From assembly GCA_017307755.1 (NCBI GenBank), contig JAFKGQ010000009.1:1-64000 (forward strand): a stretch of 64,000 nt of DNA, read 5' to 3'. The position numbers were made by a program, and so were the translations under genes. The notes beneath the pieces were generated by a model that worked only from the letters and a program-made list of their open reading frames with translations, was not told where the DNA came from and searched no databases. Position 1 is the stretch's first letter, and each line of letters begins with the position of its first letter. Below are positions 29,321-38,612 of the stretch, in pieces. Source of the DNA: Chitinophagaceae bacterium. Lineage in GTDB: Bacteria > Bacteroidota > Bacteroidia > Chitinophagales > Chitinophagaceae.

Positions 29321-30649
29321 GTGCCGAATGCCCTACATAGCAAACGTGTGCTCCTGCCCGACGGGATAAAGGAGGCCACTATCTTTTTAGAAAAGGGGAT
29401 AATAACAGGGGTCGTGGGCGGTCTTGCCATGGTGGAAGGTGCCGACCTGGTGGATGTGGGAGAGAAGGTGGTCATGCCTGGTGTCATTGATCCGCATGTA
29501 CATATCAATGAACCCGGGAGGACGGATTGGGAGGGGTTTGACACGGCTACCCGTGCGGCGGCGGCCGGAGGGCTTACCTTGTTGGTGGATATGCCGTTGA
29601 ACTCATCTCCTGTCACCACAACGGCTGCCGCATTTGATCTGAAACGGGCGGCTGCCGAGGGAAAATTGCATTGCGATTGTGGATTTTGGGGCGGGGTTGT
29701 GCCGGGAAATGAGAAAGATATCGAACCGCTGATCGGGCGGGGCGTATTGGGTTTTAAAGCATTTTTGACCCATTCGGGTATCGATGAGTTCCCCAATGTA
29801 ACGGAGGCTGATCTGCACAAGGCGATGCCGATCATCGCGGCTTGTGGTCTGCCTTTATTGGTGCATTGTGAGTTGTCCACGAATGAGGGTTTGTCTGGCG
29901 GAGATTCGAGGTCTTACAGGAATTATCTTTTATCCCGGCCTTCCAGGTGGGAGGAGGACGCCATTGCGTTGATGATAAGGTTGTGCGAGCAGTACAAATG
30001 CCGGACCCATATCGTTCATTTATCTTCGGCCGGCGCCATCGGACCTATCAGGCGTGCGAAAGAGCGGGGGCTTCCCCTGACGGTGGAGACGACCCAGCAT
30101 TATTTGTATTTTTCGGCGGAAGAGATCGGGGATGGAGAGACTTATTTCAAATGTGCTCCTCCCATCCGGGAAAGGGAAAATAACTCTACATTGTGGAATG
30201 CATTGCGGGAAGGGGTGATTGACTTTGTAGCCACGGATCATTCTCCGGCGCCGCCGGCGATGAAGGAACCGGAAGGGGGCGATCTGACCAGGGCTTGGGG
30301 CGGGATTGCTTCCCTGCAGTTGTCACTACCTGTTCTATGGACGGGGGCTGAGCGACGAGGGTTTGGTGTGGGGGACTTGGTGTCGTGGTTGTGTACTTCG
30401 CCGGCGTTGTTGACGGGGCAGTCGGAGAGGCGGGGTAAGATTGCACGAGGGTATCAAGCGGATATTGTTGTATGGGACCCGGATCTGTCGTTTACGGTTG
30501 AAAAGGAGGGGATATTGCACCGGCATAAGGGTACTCCTTATCTGGGCGAGGAGCTGTACGGAGTAGTAGCGCAGACCTGGCTCAGGGGAGAAAAAATATT
30601 TGACAAGGATGAGGGTGTACGGCTTTATCAGGGGAGGGTGGTAGTATGA
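29321..30649 (+). CDS. allB: Allantoinase
   Basis: The 442-residue amidohydrolase has all the metal ligands of the family: HVH at 59-61, the carboxylated Lys in GFKAFL (Lys146), His182 (LLVHCE), the HIVH region at 230-233 and Asp306 (ATDHSP). It hydrolyses allantoin to allantoate. The start is GTG at 29321: an in-frame stop lies at 29309, and the N-terminal phrase (SKRVLLPDGIKEATI) aligns with family starts. The gene overlaps allC by 4 bp. Allantoinase is preferred over dihydropyrimidinase because of the flanking genes and the EPGRTDWEGF signature. Confidence 0.93.
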   Translation: MPNALHSKRVLLPDGIKEATIFLEKGIITGVVGGLAMVEGADLVDVGEKVVMPGVIDPHVHINEPGRTDWEGFDTATRAAAAGGLTLLVDMPLNSSPVTTTAAAFDLKRAAAEGKLHCDCGFWGGVVPGNEKDIEPLIGRGVLGFKAFLTHSGIDEFPNVTEADLHKAMPIIAACGLPLLVHCELSTNEGLSGGDSRSYRNYLLSRPSRWEEDAIALMIRLCEQYKCRTHIVHLSSAGAIGPIRRAKERGLPLTVETTQHYLYFSAEEIGDGETYFKCAPPIRERENNSTLWNALREGVIDFVATDHSPAPPAMKEPEGGDLTRAWGGIASLQLSLPVLWTGAERRGFGVGDLVSWLCTSPALLTGQSERRGKIARGYQADIVVWDPDLSFTVEKEGILHRHKGTPYLGEELYGVVAQTWLRGEKIFDKDEGVRLYQGRVVV

Positions 30650-31899
30650 ATGTATATTTACAACGAGCTGAAAATATTGTATCCAGGATACATGAGCTGG
30701 CGGCTGTCAGTGAGACATCTCCGGGTATTACCCGTCGCTATGGTACGGCTGCGGCATTGGAGGCGGGGAGTAAAGTAATGGGATGGATGCGTGCGGCGGG
30801 GTTGCAGACAAGGGTTGACGCCATCGGGAATATCAGGGGGCTTTTGTCGTCGCCGGTGGCGGGTGCGGGGACGTTGGTGATAGCATCTCATATCGATACG
30901 GTGGTGAATGCGGGTCGTTGGGATGGGCCTCTGGGCGTATTGATGGGGTTGGATCTATTGGAAAATGTAGTCTGCTCGGGCAGGAAGTTGCCTTTTCATG
31001 TCGAGCTGATCGCTTTTTGTGACGAGGAGGGGGTCAGGTTTCACACAACCTATCTGGGCAGTAAGGTGGTGGCGGGTTCTTTTGAAAAGGAGGTGTTGGA
31101 CAGGAAGGATGAGGAAGGGGTGAGTCTGGGAGAGGCGATGCATAAGATAGGCGGTGACCCGGCTGATCTGGAACGGGATGCTATACCTCCGGATCAATGG
31201 CTGGGTTATTTTGAGATACATATCGAGCAAGGGCCTGTCCTGTATGAAAGTAAGATCCCGGTGGGCCCCGTGAAGGCGATAGCGGGACAGGTGAGGGCGG
31301 AGGTCATCTTTAAAGGGATGGCGGGGCATGCGGGAACGGTGCCGATGGACATGCGTAATGATGCGTTGTGCGGGGCTGCGGAGTTTGTGCTGGCCCTGGA
31401 AGGATTGGCCCGTGCTTCGGAAGGCGGGCTGGTGGCTACGGTGGGAAAGCTACAGATCACGAATGCTGCCAGTAATGTGATCCCCGGGGAGGTAGTTTGC
31501 AGTGTGGATATACGGAGTGCGGATGAAGAGGTGTTGTCCAGGGGGCTTACGAGGTGCAGGGGGCTTGTCGCGGAGATTGGAGCCAGACGGGGTTTGACGG
31601 TTCTGTTGAATGTGGTGCAGACTTCACCGCCTGTGATCTGTGATGCGCGGATGAATGAGCTGTTGGGTCGGGCCATTGGGGCTGCGGGATACGAGGTGCT
31701 GGAATTGGTAAGTGGTGCAGGGCATGATGCTGTGCCTATATCTGCCGTTGCGCCTGTGTGTATGATGTTTGTGCGGTGTCACAAGGGTATCAGTCATCAT
31801 CCGCTGGAACATGTGGAAATGGAGGATCTGCGGGCTGCGATCGCCGTTGCAGATGATCTTTTACATCAATTGTCCGAAATATGGAAATATCCGCTTTAA
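30646..31899 (+). CDS. allC: Allantoate amidohydrolase (M20 family)
   Basis: The 417-residue protein is an M20/hydantoinase-carbamoylase type enzyme: SHID at 81-84 and DEE at 126-128 (metal ligands), HIEQGP from 192 and GAGHDA at 357-362. It cleaves allantoate to (S)-ureidoglycine, ammonia and CO2 at a two-metal site. Related enzymes include N-carbamoyl-L-amino acid hydrolases and ureidoglycolate amidohydrolase, but its place between allantoinase and ureidoglycine aminohydrolase makes allantoate the likely substrate. It overlaps both neighbours (4 bp and 19 bp). Confidence 0.92.
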   Translation: MNVYLQRAENIVSRIHELAAVSETSPGITRRYGTAAALEAGSKVMGWMRAAGLQTRVDAIGNIRGLLSSPVAGAGTLVIASHIDTVVNAGRWDGPLGVLMGLDLLENVVCSGRKLPFHVELIAFCDEEGVRFHTTYLGSKVVAGSFEKEVLDRKDEEGVSLGEAMHKIGGDPADLERDAIPPDQWLGYFEIHIEQGPVLYESKIPVGPVKAIAGQVRAEVIFKGMAGHAGTVPMDMRNDALCGAAEFVLALEGLARASEGGLVATVGKLQITNAASNVIPGEVVCSVDIRSADEEVLSRGLTRCRGLVAEIGARRGLTVLLNVVQTSPPVICDARMNELLGRAIGAAGYEVLELVSGAGHDAVPISAVAPVCMMFVRCHKGISHHPLEHVEMEDLRAAIAVADDLLHQLSEIWKYPL

Positions 31900-32627
31900 C
31901 AAGGTCGGTGGTTCATCGTAGCCATGCATTGATCAGCCCGGATGGATACATCAATAGCGTAGTCCCCGGATGGAACCGCTGTACGGTGAATGTGATCATC
32001 AATGAACAGATGGGGGCGCGTTTTTGCCAGACCATCGTTACGATACAGCAAGGAGGGGTATTGACCGGGAAGACTCGTCAGTCGCAGCTGTTCTTTTACG
32101 TTATAAGCGGGAAGGGGAGAGCGGTAGTCAGCGGCGAGTCAAGATATCTTTTTACGGGGCATTTTGTTTATATCCCTATAGGAAAAGAGTATCATTTCGA
32201 AAGTGGAGAGGATGGGACCCAACTGCTGAGCTTTCATAAAGTTTATGAGCCTCTGGAAGGCGCGATGATCCCGGCAACCTTATTTGGGAATGCCGGGGAT
32301 ATACCGGGCAAGGATTATCTGGGGGACCCTGCTTTGCGGCTGCAGGTGCTTCTGCCGGAAGACTTATCTTATGACATGGCTGTAAATATTTTTACCTATG
32401 ATCCAGGCGGACACCTGCCGATGGTCGAGACGCATATTATGGAGCATGGATTGTTGTATTTGCGGGGGCAGGGCATCTACCGGCTGGACCAGGATTGGTA
32501 TCCTGTCAAAAAAGGGGACAGTATCTGGATGGCGCCGTACTGTCAGCAATGGTTTACGGCGATGGGTAAGGAGCCGGCGGTATATATTTATTATAAAAAC
32601 GTGAACAGACACCCTATTACCTTGTAA
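31881..32627 (+). CDS. allE: (S)-ureidoglycine aminohydrolase, bicupin
   Basis: The 248-residue protein has two cupin domains. The C-terminal one carries the metal and substrate signature ETHIMEHGLLYLRGQGIY (about 176-193) followed by GDSIWMAPYCQQWF, typical of AllE/UGlyAH. It converts (S)-ureidoglycine to (S)-ureidoglycolate and ammonia. The start overlaps the end of allC by 19 bp, and its stop is directly before the uraD start with one base between. No ureidoglycolate lyase (allA) or dehydrogenase (allD) follows, so the next pathway step is unassigned in this window. Confidence 0.93.
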   Translation: MEISALTRSVVHRSHALISPDGYINSVVPGWNRCTVNVIINEQMGARFCQTIVTIQQGGVLTGKTRQSQLFFYVISGKGRAVVSGESRYLFTGHFVYIPIGKEYHFESGEDGTQLLSFHKVYEPLEGAMIPATLFGNAGDIPGKDYLGDPALRLQVLLPEDLSYDMAVNIFTYDPGGHLPMVETHIMEHGLLYLRGQGIYRLDQDWYPVKKGDSIWMAPYCQQWFTAMGKEPAVYIYYKNVNRHPITL

Positions 32628-32628
32628 T

Positions 32629-33126
32629 ATGACATTGGACGAATTGAACGGTCTTGATAAGCCGGCGCTGCGTAAGGCGTTGGGCGGCTGCTGTGGAAGC
32701 CGGATCTGGGTGGAGAAGATGGCGGCTGTCTTTCCCGTGTTAAGTGTGCATGACTTGTTAGGTCATGCGGGTAAGACATGGCATGCATGCAGTGAGGAGG
32801 ATTGGAAGGAGGCTTTTGGGCATCATCCAAGGATTGGGGACCTTGAAACTTTGAAGACAAAGTATACGGGTACGGGCGCGTCGATGGAGCAGGCGGGGGC
32901 GGTAAATGCTTCTATGGTGATGTTGGAGGCGTTGCTGGAGGGGAATCGTGTATATGAAGAGAAGTTTGGGTATATTTTTATTGTGTGCGCCACGGGTAAA
33001 TCGGCTGAGGAGATGTTGGGTTTGTTGAGGGAGAGACTTGGTAATGATCCGGGAAAGGAGATCCATGTTGCCATGGCCGAGCAGGAGAAGATCACGAGAG
33101 TACGTCTTGAAAAATTATTATCATGA
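32629..33126 (+). CDS. uraD: OHCU decarboxylase
   Basis: The 165-residue all-helical protein carries the OHCU decarboxylase signature FGHHPRIGD; the His directly before Pro (His66) is the expected catalytic residue. It decarboxylates 2-oxo-4-hydroxy-4-carboxy-5-ureidoimidazoline to (S)-allantoin, two steps after uricase. Its stop overlaps the hydroxyisourate hydrolase start by 4 bp, so the enzymes for consecutive steps are translationally coupled, although in the order D-H rather than reaction order. Confidence 0.94.
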   Translation: MTLDELNGLDKPALRKALGGCCGSRIWVEKMAAVFPVLSVHDLLGHAGKTWHACSEEDWKEAFGHHPRIGDLETLKTKYTGTGASMEQAGAVNASMVMLEALLEGNRVYEEKFGYIFIVCATGKSAEEMLGLLRERLGNDPGKEIHVAMAEQEKITRVRLEKLLS

Positions 33127-33461
33127 CCAGGATAACAACGCATGTACTGGATACTTCCAGGGGCTGTCCTGCGGAAGGGATGAAGGTAACCCTTTGCCGG
33201 ATGCAGGTGGATCGTTGGGAGATCGTGGCGCGGGGGCAGACGAATAGTGACGGCAGAGTTGGGGATTGGGCTGCGGCGGATGGGGCGCCAGGGACCGGCG
33301 TTTATATTGTACGATTTGAGACGAAGGATTATTTTGACAAACGGAACACTCCTTCCATCTACCCTTTTGTGGAAGTCTATTTCGAAGTGACGGCAGACGG
33401 TCATTATCATATTCCTTTATTGCTGAGCCCTTATGGGTATTCTACGTATAGGGGTTCATAA
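33123..33461 (+). CDS. uraH: 5-Hydroxyisourate hydrolase (transthyretin-like)
   Basis: The 112-residue protein begins with the family phrase ITTHVLDTSRGCPAEGM (His7 being an active-site residue) and ends in the diagnostic C-terminal YRGS tetrapeptide that separates the hydrolase from transthyretin. The stretch HYHIPLLLSPYGYSTYRGS carries the second active-site His. It opens the ring of 5-hydroxyisourate to give OHCU for UraD. Full length, no signal peptide, cytosolic. It lies 6 bp ahead of the CitE-like aldolase gene. Confidence 0.95.
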   Translation: MTRITTHVLDTSRGCPAEGMKVTLCRMQVDRWEIVARGQTNSDGRVGDWAAADGAPGTGVYIVRFETKDYFDKRNTPSIYPFVEVYFEVTADGHYHIPLLLSPYGYSTYRGS

Positions 33462-33467
33462 CAAACG

Positions 33468-34907
33468 ATGAGCATGCAATTTTCTATAAAAGAATCCGAG
33501 AAAGAGAGCCTGCTTGGCTCGTTGAAGATAGCCAACCTGGCATTCCAGGAAAAGTATCCTGGTGACCGGCCGGACCGGCAACCTGTGCATACGGTGTATG
33601 GAGGCGCCAATCTTTTTAAGGCGGACACCTGTGTAAGGATGGGGGAGACGGCATTGAAGAGTCTGCGGACCTATGCTCCGAACTTTGTGGAGCTGGCGCG
33701 TGTTTTGTCTCTGGAAGGGCATGAGTTCCTGCCGCAGACGGAACGGGAAACGGCTTTATTGATGCGTAAACTGGAGGCGATGAACGAAGGAGAGCGAAGA
33801 GGGGAGAAGGCCTGGCTGGCCTGGTCGGTGTACAACAAGATAGTGAGGAAGCTGGAGACGGAGCCGGTGGAAGATTTTCGTATCGACTTCGAGGATGGGT
33901 TTGGCAACCGTCCTGATGAGGAAGAAGATGCGGTCGCTTTAAAAGCCGCCGGAGAACTGGCAGCGGGGATGAAGGCGGGGACAATCTCGCCTTTTATTGG
34001 AATAAGGATCAAACCTTTTACCGAGGATCTGAAGTACAGGGGCGTACGGACATTGGACCTGTTCATTACGGAGCTGCTTGCCAGGACAGGAGGGGTGCTG
34101 CCGTCCAATTTTGTGGTCATGCTGCCGAAGGTGACCATTCCCGAGCAGGTGCATACATTGGTACGTCTGTTCAGACTTATCGAGGGCGAGCGTGGGCTGC
34201 CGGAAGGCGCGCTGAAGATGGAGACGATGGTGGAAGCTACGCAGATCATCATGGATGACGAGGGGCGTAATCCGTTGTACAAGCTCATCAGGGCGAGCGA
34301 GGGGAGGTGTATCGCGGCGCATTTCGGGACTTATGACTATACTGCTTCCTGCGGCATTACGGCAAGGTATCAGACGATGGCGCATCCGGTGTGTGACTTT
34401 GCGCATCATATGACGAAGGTGGCACTCGCGGGTACGGGGATATTTCTTTCCGATGGCGCTACCAATGTGATGCCGATCGGACCGCACAGGGGGGAGCAGC
34501 TGAGCTTTGAGCAGGTGTTGGAGAACAGAGAGGCGGTGCACAAAGCCTGGCGGACGGGGTTTGGGCATACCATGCATTCACTGGTGAATGGTTTTTATCA
34601 GGGGTGGGACCTGAATCCCGCACAATTACCTATGCGGTACGCCGCAACGTATACTTTCTTTTTAAACAGCCTGGAAGATGCCACTGTCCGTCTGAAGATA
34701 TTTGTGGAAAGGGCTGCAATCTCTACTTTGACGGGGGATATTTTTGATGATGCGGCAACGGGGCAGGGGCTCCTCAATTTCTTTTTAAAGGCGCTGAACT
34801 GCGGAGCTATCGATGAACCGGCGGTTCTTGCTACGGGCCTGAGCCTGGAGGAGATCAGGAGCCGCAGTTTTTATAAGATCCTGCAAAGGAGGAGAAATAA
34901 GCGTTAG
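33468..34907 (+). CDS. HpcH/HpaI aldolase / citrate-lyase-like protein (DUF6986 type)
   Basis: The 479-residue protein looks like a CitE/HpcH-fold TIM barrel, probably the DUF6986 family. Metal and substrate motifs can be made out: RIDFEDGFGNRP near 140-151, METMVEATQ near 247-255 and AAHFGTYDYTASCGI near 285-299. It is the last gene of the allantoin operon, 6 bp behind uraH. Enzymes of this fold act on pyruvate, oxaloacetate, acetyl-CoA or glyoxylate, and malate synthase is related. Allantoin breakdown ends in glyoxylate, so a role in handling glyoxylate or ureidoglycolate is attractive but untested. The family assignment is from memory of its motifs. Confidence 0.72.
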   Translation: MSMQFSIKESEKESLLGSLKIANLAFQEKYPGDRPDRQPVHTVYGGANLFKADTCVRMGETALKSLRTYAPNFVELARVLSLEGHEFLPQTERETALLMRKLEAMNEGERRGEKAWLAWSVYNKIVRKLETEPVEDFRIDFEDGFGNRPDEEEDAVALKAAGELAAGMKAGTISPFIGIRIKPFTEDLKYRGVRTLDLFITELLARTGGVLPSNFVVMLPKVTIPEQVHTLVRLFRLIEGERGLPEGALKMETMVEATQIIMDDEGRNPLYKLIRASEGRCIAAHFGTYDYTASCGITARYQTMAHPVCDFAHHMTKVALAGTGIFLSDGATNVMPIGPHRGEQLSFEQVLENREAVHKAWRTGFGHTMHSLVNGFYQGWDLNPAQLPMRYAATYTFFLNSLEDATVRLKIFVERAAISTLTGDIFDDAATGQGLLNFFLKALNCGAIDEPAVLATGLSLEEIRSRSFYKILQRRRNKR

Positions 34908-35055
34908 CGTTAGAGAAGCCGGTGGCGAGGGGTGGGAAATATGGATGATCTTCTAAGTGGTAGTTTATAGACGGTACGATTCTGTCCTTTATAGTATGTT
35001 ACCGTTGGGACAATCTTGTGATTTGTTGTTTATTTTATGACGCAAATCTAATCCC

Positions 35056-38000
35056 ATGAAACCCCTGCCGAACCCTTTTATAAAAAGGCTCTTTTTGTCC
35101 ATGCTATTTTCCGGGCTTGCTATTGTCACGGTCAATGCCCAGTTAAAATTCAGTTTTTCCACGCCCACAGCTGTCTATACCGCCAATACGGGCGGAACTA
35201 CCATTATCAACAGCGGTGTAGACGACGGGCTTTCGTCGGTGACGTCCATCGGATTTAATTTTACCTACGGGTGTAATACCTATACGCAGTTCAGGGCCAG
35301 CAGCAATGGCTGGCTGAGTCTGGGTTATAATACGTTGTCTTCCATGCCCGGGAATGCGCTTGGCACTACAGGGCAGGGACCTATTCTTGCTCCTTTGTGG
35401 GATGACCTGGCCACGTCAGATTACGGCAATGTCAATTATATATTATCGGGAAGTGCGCCCAACCGGGTATTGACCATCGAATGGTTGAATATGTTGTGGG
35501 ATGCAGGCGGATCGGATGCAACTATATCCTTCCAGGTAAAGCTATATGAGACTTCCAATATCATTGACTTTGCGTATAGCAGAGGATGGGGGGCCGTCAA
35601 CAACGGCAGCGGCGGTGCGTCTATCGGCTTAAACGGCGGATATGTGGCTACCGACTTTTATTCGCTGAGTGGATCAGGCGCTGCGCCGACGGCCAATTAT
35701 GGAACGGAAACCAGTAACATCAGCACCCGACCTGCCACCAACCAGGTATACCGGTGGACACCTGGCAGTATGACGTATAGCTCCTGTACGGCCACGCAGG
35801 CCAGTACGGCGGTGGTGTCCAAATGTAATAACCTGAACCAGGTGATCCTGGGTATGCAGGTGGTCACAAGCGGTTGTGTGAGCCCCGCGACGGTGACGCA
35901 ATTCCAGGTCAATATGACGGGATCTACTGCGCCTGTCGCGGATGTGACGGCAGTGCATATCTACTATACGGGCAATTCTGCGGGATTTGCACCGGTCAGT
36001 GAATTTTTAAGCGGCGGGTCTGTGTCTTCAGCCGGCGCGATCACGGTGAATGGGTCACAGGCGTTGCTGGCGGGGACTAATTATTTCTGGATCGCCTATG
36101 ATGTGAAGTCCACCGCGACGACGGGTGATCTGCTCGACGCCCAATGTACACAGATAACGGTGGGGGGGACTGCCAGAACCCCTTCGACAACCAATCCCGC
36201 GGGTACGCGGAAGGTAGTGGACTGTAGTATTGCCCCGGGCGGTGTGGCGGGCGCCAGCTTTTGGATAAAGGCGGATGCGGGAACGTCTACCACGACGGAT
36301 GGAGGTGTCTTGTCTACCTGGAACGATCAGTCGGGGAATGCGCGGAACGCTGCTGCTCCGACTACGGCCAATAGTCCCACCTATTATAATAACAGTACCA
36401 GGAATGTCAATTTCAATCCGGTGGTGAATTTTAATTATGCGTCGCAGACGGCGGCGAACGCCAGTTATATGAATATTGCGAGCAACGGGATATTATCCAC
36501 GGGAAATAACCCGTATGAAGTATACGTGGTGGTGGCGCCGGGAACGGGGAACAGCAGTGGTTCGGCTGGTAAGTTCCTGTTTGCCGGGTCGGGGATCAAT
36601 GGGTTTAATGCATTTGATGTCCGTAGCGGCAATTCTTTTAACGACAGTTGGGATCTCAATGACCTGATAGTAGGCAGTGTGTGGACCAGCAACTATCCCA
36701 GTCTGGCCAGTTTTGACTTTAATTCAACACAACGTACAATGTTTGTTTCCGGCGCGTCTGTCGGCACCAGGGTGAATGGCAATCATGTAGCAACGGATGT
36801 GAACAATGCGTTAGGGTGCCAGGTTATTCCGGGAGGAACGAATTCCGAGTTTTATGACGGCAGCATTGCGGAGATCATTACTTATGCCAATACAGCGCAT
36901 GTGCAGGCGACCCGCAACCAGGTGGAGAGTTATCTTGCTATCAAATATGGTATTACGCTTCAGCATGATTATGTGGCGTCCAACGGCGGCACTGTGTGGA
37001 GCAGGTCGCTGAATACGGCCTATAATAATAACATCATCGGTATTGCCCGGGATGATATTGGGGCTTTGAGCCAGAAACAATCTAAAAGCACTTCGGTGAC
37101 CGCGGATATGCTGACGATGTATGTCGGGCCGACCCGACAGGTGAACCAGGCTGCTGGTACGGGGACGTTTGCTGGCGGGGACAGGTCCTTCTTTTTTGCG
37201 GGAAGTAATGGCGCACCGATCCTCTTCACTCCGAACATGACGACGGACCTGCCGGCCGGCATCTGCTGCCGGCTGCAACGCGCATGGTTGTCACAGAAAA
37301 CGAATTTTATCAATACGGACCTGACGCTTCAATTCGACTTTAATAATGTGGCACCGGGCTATACGCCTTTATTTGCTTCGGACCTCCGGTTGTTGGTGGA
37401 TGACGATGGAGTATTTGCCAATGCCACGGTATTAAATACACCGACGATCTCGATCAGTGTGGCTTCAAGCATAGTGACCGTGGTGGTCCCGGCGTCGAGC
37501 ATACCTGTGGGTAAACCTTATTTCACGCTGGCTTCGGCGGCAATCCGTACGCCGCTGCCCGTAACGATAAAAAGCTTTTCAGCGTCTTGTCATGAGGGGA
37601 AGATATTGGTTAGCTGGGAAATGGGGATGGCCGGCAGCTATGTTTTTACCGTTGAGAGAAGTTCGGACGGAACCGCTTTTGTCCCGGTGGGCAAGGTACC
37701 AGCGGATGTCGCGGGGCGAACGGTTTATACCTGGATGGATGCATCGTCTTTGCCGGGAGGGGCTGTGTACCGGCTAAAGGTGACCGGGAGCGATGGTATT
37801 ACGACGGTGTATTCTCCTGTTGTACCTGTTACCGGCTGTGGTGGAGTGGGGGCTGTAAGCGTTTCAACAGACCCGGTCACGGGCAGATCGAGGATGGTGA
37901 TGTTGCGGTTACAGCAGGATGCGGCGGTAGATATCGCTTTTTATGATCTGTTGGGGCGCCGGATAGGGATGCCGGGGTTGACGGGGCGGAGGAGCATGGG

Positions 38001-38109
38001 GCAAGGTGTTTATTATCTTCCTATTCCGGGACAGTGTCTGGCTTCGGGTATGTATTTGTTGTCTGTGGGGATCAATGACAAGCGAAGTGTAATTCGGATT
38101 ATTCAATAA
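35056..38109 (+). CDS. Large T9SS-secreted protein with BNR-associated and lectin-like domains
   Basis: The 1,017-residue protein has a signal peptide (about 1-28, VNAQ), then a beta domain (GFNFTYGCNTYTQFRASSNGW) and a segment resembling the N-terminal domain of BNR-repeat neuraminidases (QVILGMQVVTSGC near 264-276). A concanavalin/LamG-like domain follows around 395-640 (GASFWIKADAGTSTTTDGG; AYNNNIIGIARDD). The last 80 residues are a type IX secretion sorting domain (VDIAFYDLLGRRIG; GVYYLPI; GMYLLSVGINDKRSVIRI). It should be secreted or surface-anchored through T9SS. No catalytic sialidase repeats are visible, so binding rather than cleavage is likely. Confidence 0.83.
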   Translation: MKPLPNPFIKRLFLSMLFSGLAIVTVNAQLKFSFSTPTAVYTANTGGTTIINSGVDDGLSSVTSIGFNFTYGCNTYTQFRASSNGWLSLGYNTLSSMPGNALGTTGQGPILAPLWDDLATSDYGNVNYILSGSAPNRVLTIEWLNMLWDAGGSDATISFQVKLYETSNIIDFAYSRGWGAVNNGSGGASIGLNGGYVATDFYSLSGSGAAPTANYGTETSNISTRPATNQVYRWTPGSMTYSSCTATQASTAVVSKCNNLNQVILGMQVVTSGCVSPATVTQFQVNMTGSTAPVADVTAVHIYYTGNSAGFAPVSEFLSGGSVSSAGAITVNGSQALLAGTNYFWIAYDVKSTATTGDLLDAQCTQITVGGTARTPSTTNPAGTRKVVDCSIAPGGVAGASFWIKADAGTSTTTDGGVLSTWNDQSGNARNAAAPTTANSPTYYNNSTRNVNFNPVVNFNYASQTAANASYMNIASNGILSTGNNPYEVYVVVAPGTGNSSGSAGKFLFAGSGINGFNAFDVRSGNSFNDSWDLNDLIVGSVWTSNYPSLASFDFNSTQRTMFVSGASVGTRVNGNHVATDVNNALGCQVIPGGTNSEFYDGSIAEIITYANTAHVQATRNQVESYLAIKYGITLQHDYVASNGGTVWSRSLNTAYNNNIIGIARDDIGALSQKQSKSTSVTADMLTMYVGPTRQVNQAAGTGTFAGGDRSFFFAGSNGAPILFTPNMTTDLPAGICCRLQRAWLSQKTNFINTDLTLQFDFNNVAPGYTPLFASDLRLLVDDDGVFANATVLNTPTISISVASSIVTVVVPASSIPVGKPYFTLASAAIRTPLPVTIKSFSASCHEGKILVSWEMGMAGSYVFTVERSSDGTAFVPVGKVPADVAGRTVYTWMDASSLPGGAVYRLKVTGSDGITTVYSPVVPVTGCGGVGAVSVSTDPVTGRSRMVMLRLQQDAAVDIAFYDLLGRRIGMPGLTGRRSMGQGVYYLPIPGQCLASGMYLLSVGINDKRSVIRIIQ

Positions 38110-38139
38110 AAATGGAGCTGACTTTTGTGGTAAAAGATT

Positions 38140-38163
38140 AACCCCCTCGCAAGCGAGGGGGTT
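38140..38163. terminator. Rho-independent terminator between convergent genes
   Basis: AACCCCCTCGC and GCGAGGGGGTT form a perfect 11-bp stem with almost no loop, followed on the plus strand by GTTTGTTT. It lies between the stop of the T9SS protein gene and the stop of the convergent gene at 38178, and may serve both directions. Confidence 0.85.
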
Positions 38164-38177
38164 GTTTGTTTAGACGC

Positions 38178-38612
38178 TTATTTTTTAGTAGTTGAATATT
38201 CTTCCCAGGTGTCGCCGTTGGAACGGAGGACTACTTTGCTATCAGCATTTTCCAGGGAGACATAGTAGCTGTTGAGGCCGTCCCCGGAGAGTTCAAAAAG
38301 TTCAGTGATCCAATAACCGCTGTAGTCATTCTTCAGGCTCATCAGCAGGCCCATGGGCAGCTGAGAGGAGACGATATTACGGGTGACGGCTAACAGCTCT
38401 CCATTCTCAGAGTAGTAAGCGAACATGATCACTTCGTTCATCCTGAAAGTGAGCTTTGTGAAGCCTTTGCGGACTTCGGTGCTCATGATCCGGGCGTTCT
38501 GGAAGCTTTTCTGGAAGGAGGTCTTTATTTCTCCGCGGGTTGAATCGACGGGTTTTGCAAAACTGCAAAGGCTCATTAAGAGAGCGAGGGCGAAGGTGGT
38601 GATCTGTTTCAT
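38178..38612 (-). CDS. Small exported protein, paralogue A
   Basis: The 144-residue protein has a signal peptide (about 1-19, CSFAK) and a compact mature domain (KLTFRMNEVIMFAYYSENG; LRSNGDTWEEY) that looks like a PepSY-type or BLIP-like fold. I do not recognise a named family. It is a close paralogue of the gene at 41458-41895: the phrases AVTRNI, SSQLPM, SLKNDYS, WITELFE and LRSNGDTWE are shared, with similar length and orientation. Its upstream region contains the same conserved block as the paralogue, interrupted here by about 150 bp of extra sequence. Confidence 0.78.
   Translation of the reverse strand: MKQITTFALALLMSLCSFAKPVDSTRGEIKTSFQKSFQNARIMSTEVRKGFTKLTFRMNEVIMFAYYSENGELLAVTRNIVSSQLPMGLLMSLKNDYSGYWITELFELSGDGLNSYYVSLENADSKVVLRSNGDTWEEYSTTKK

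Noticed and set aside
35056..38109. Sialidase activity of the T9SS protein
   Set aside because: Only the BNR-associated N-terminal domain is similar; Asp-box repeats and the sialidase catalytic residues are not visible.
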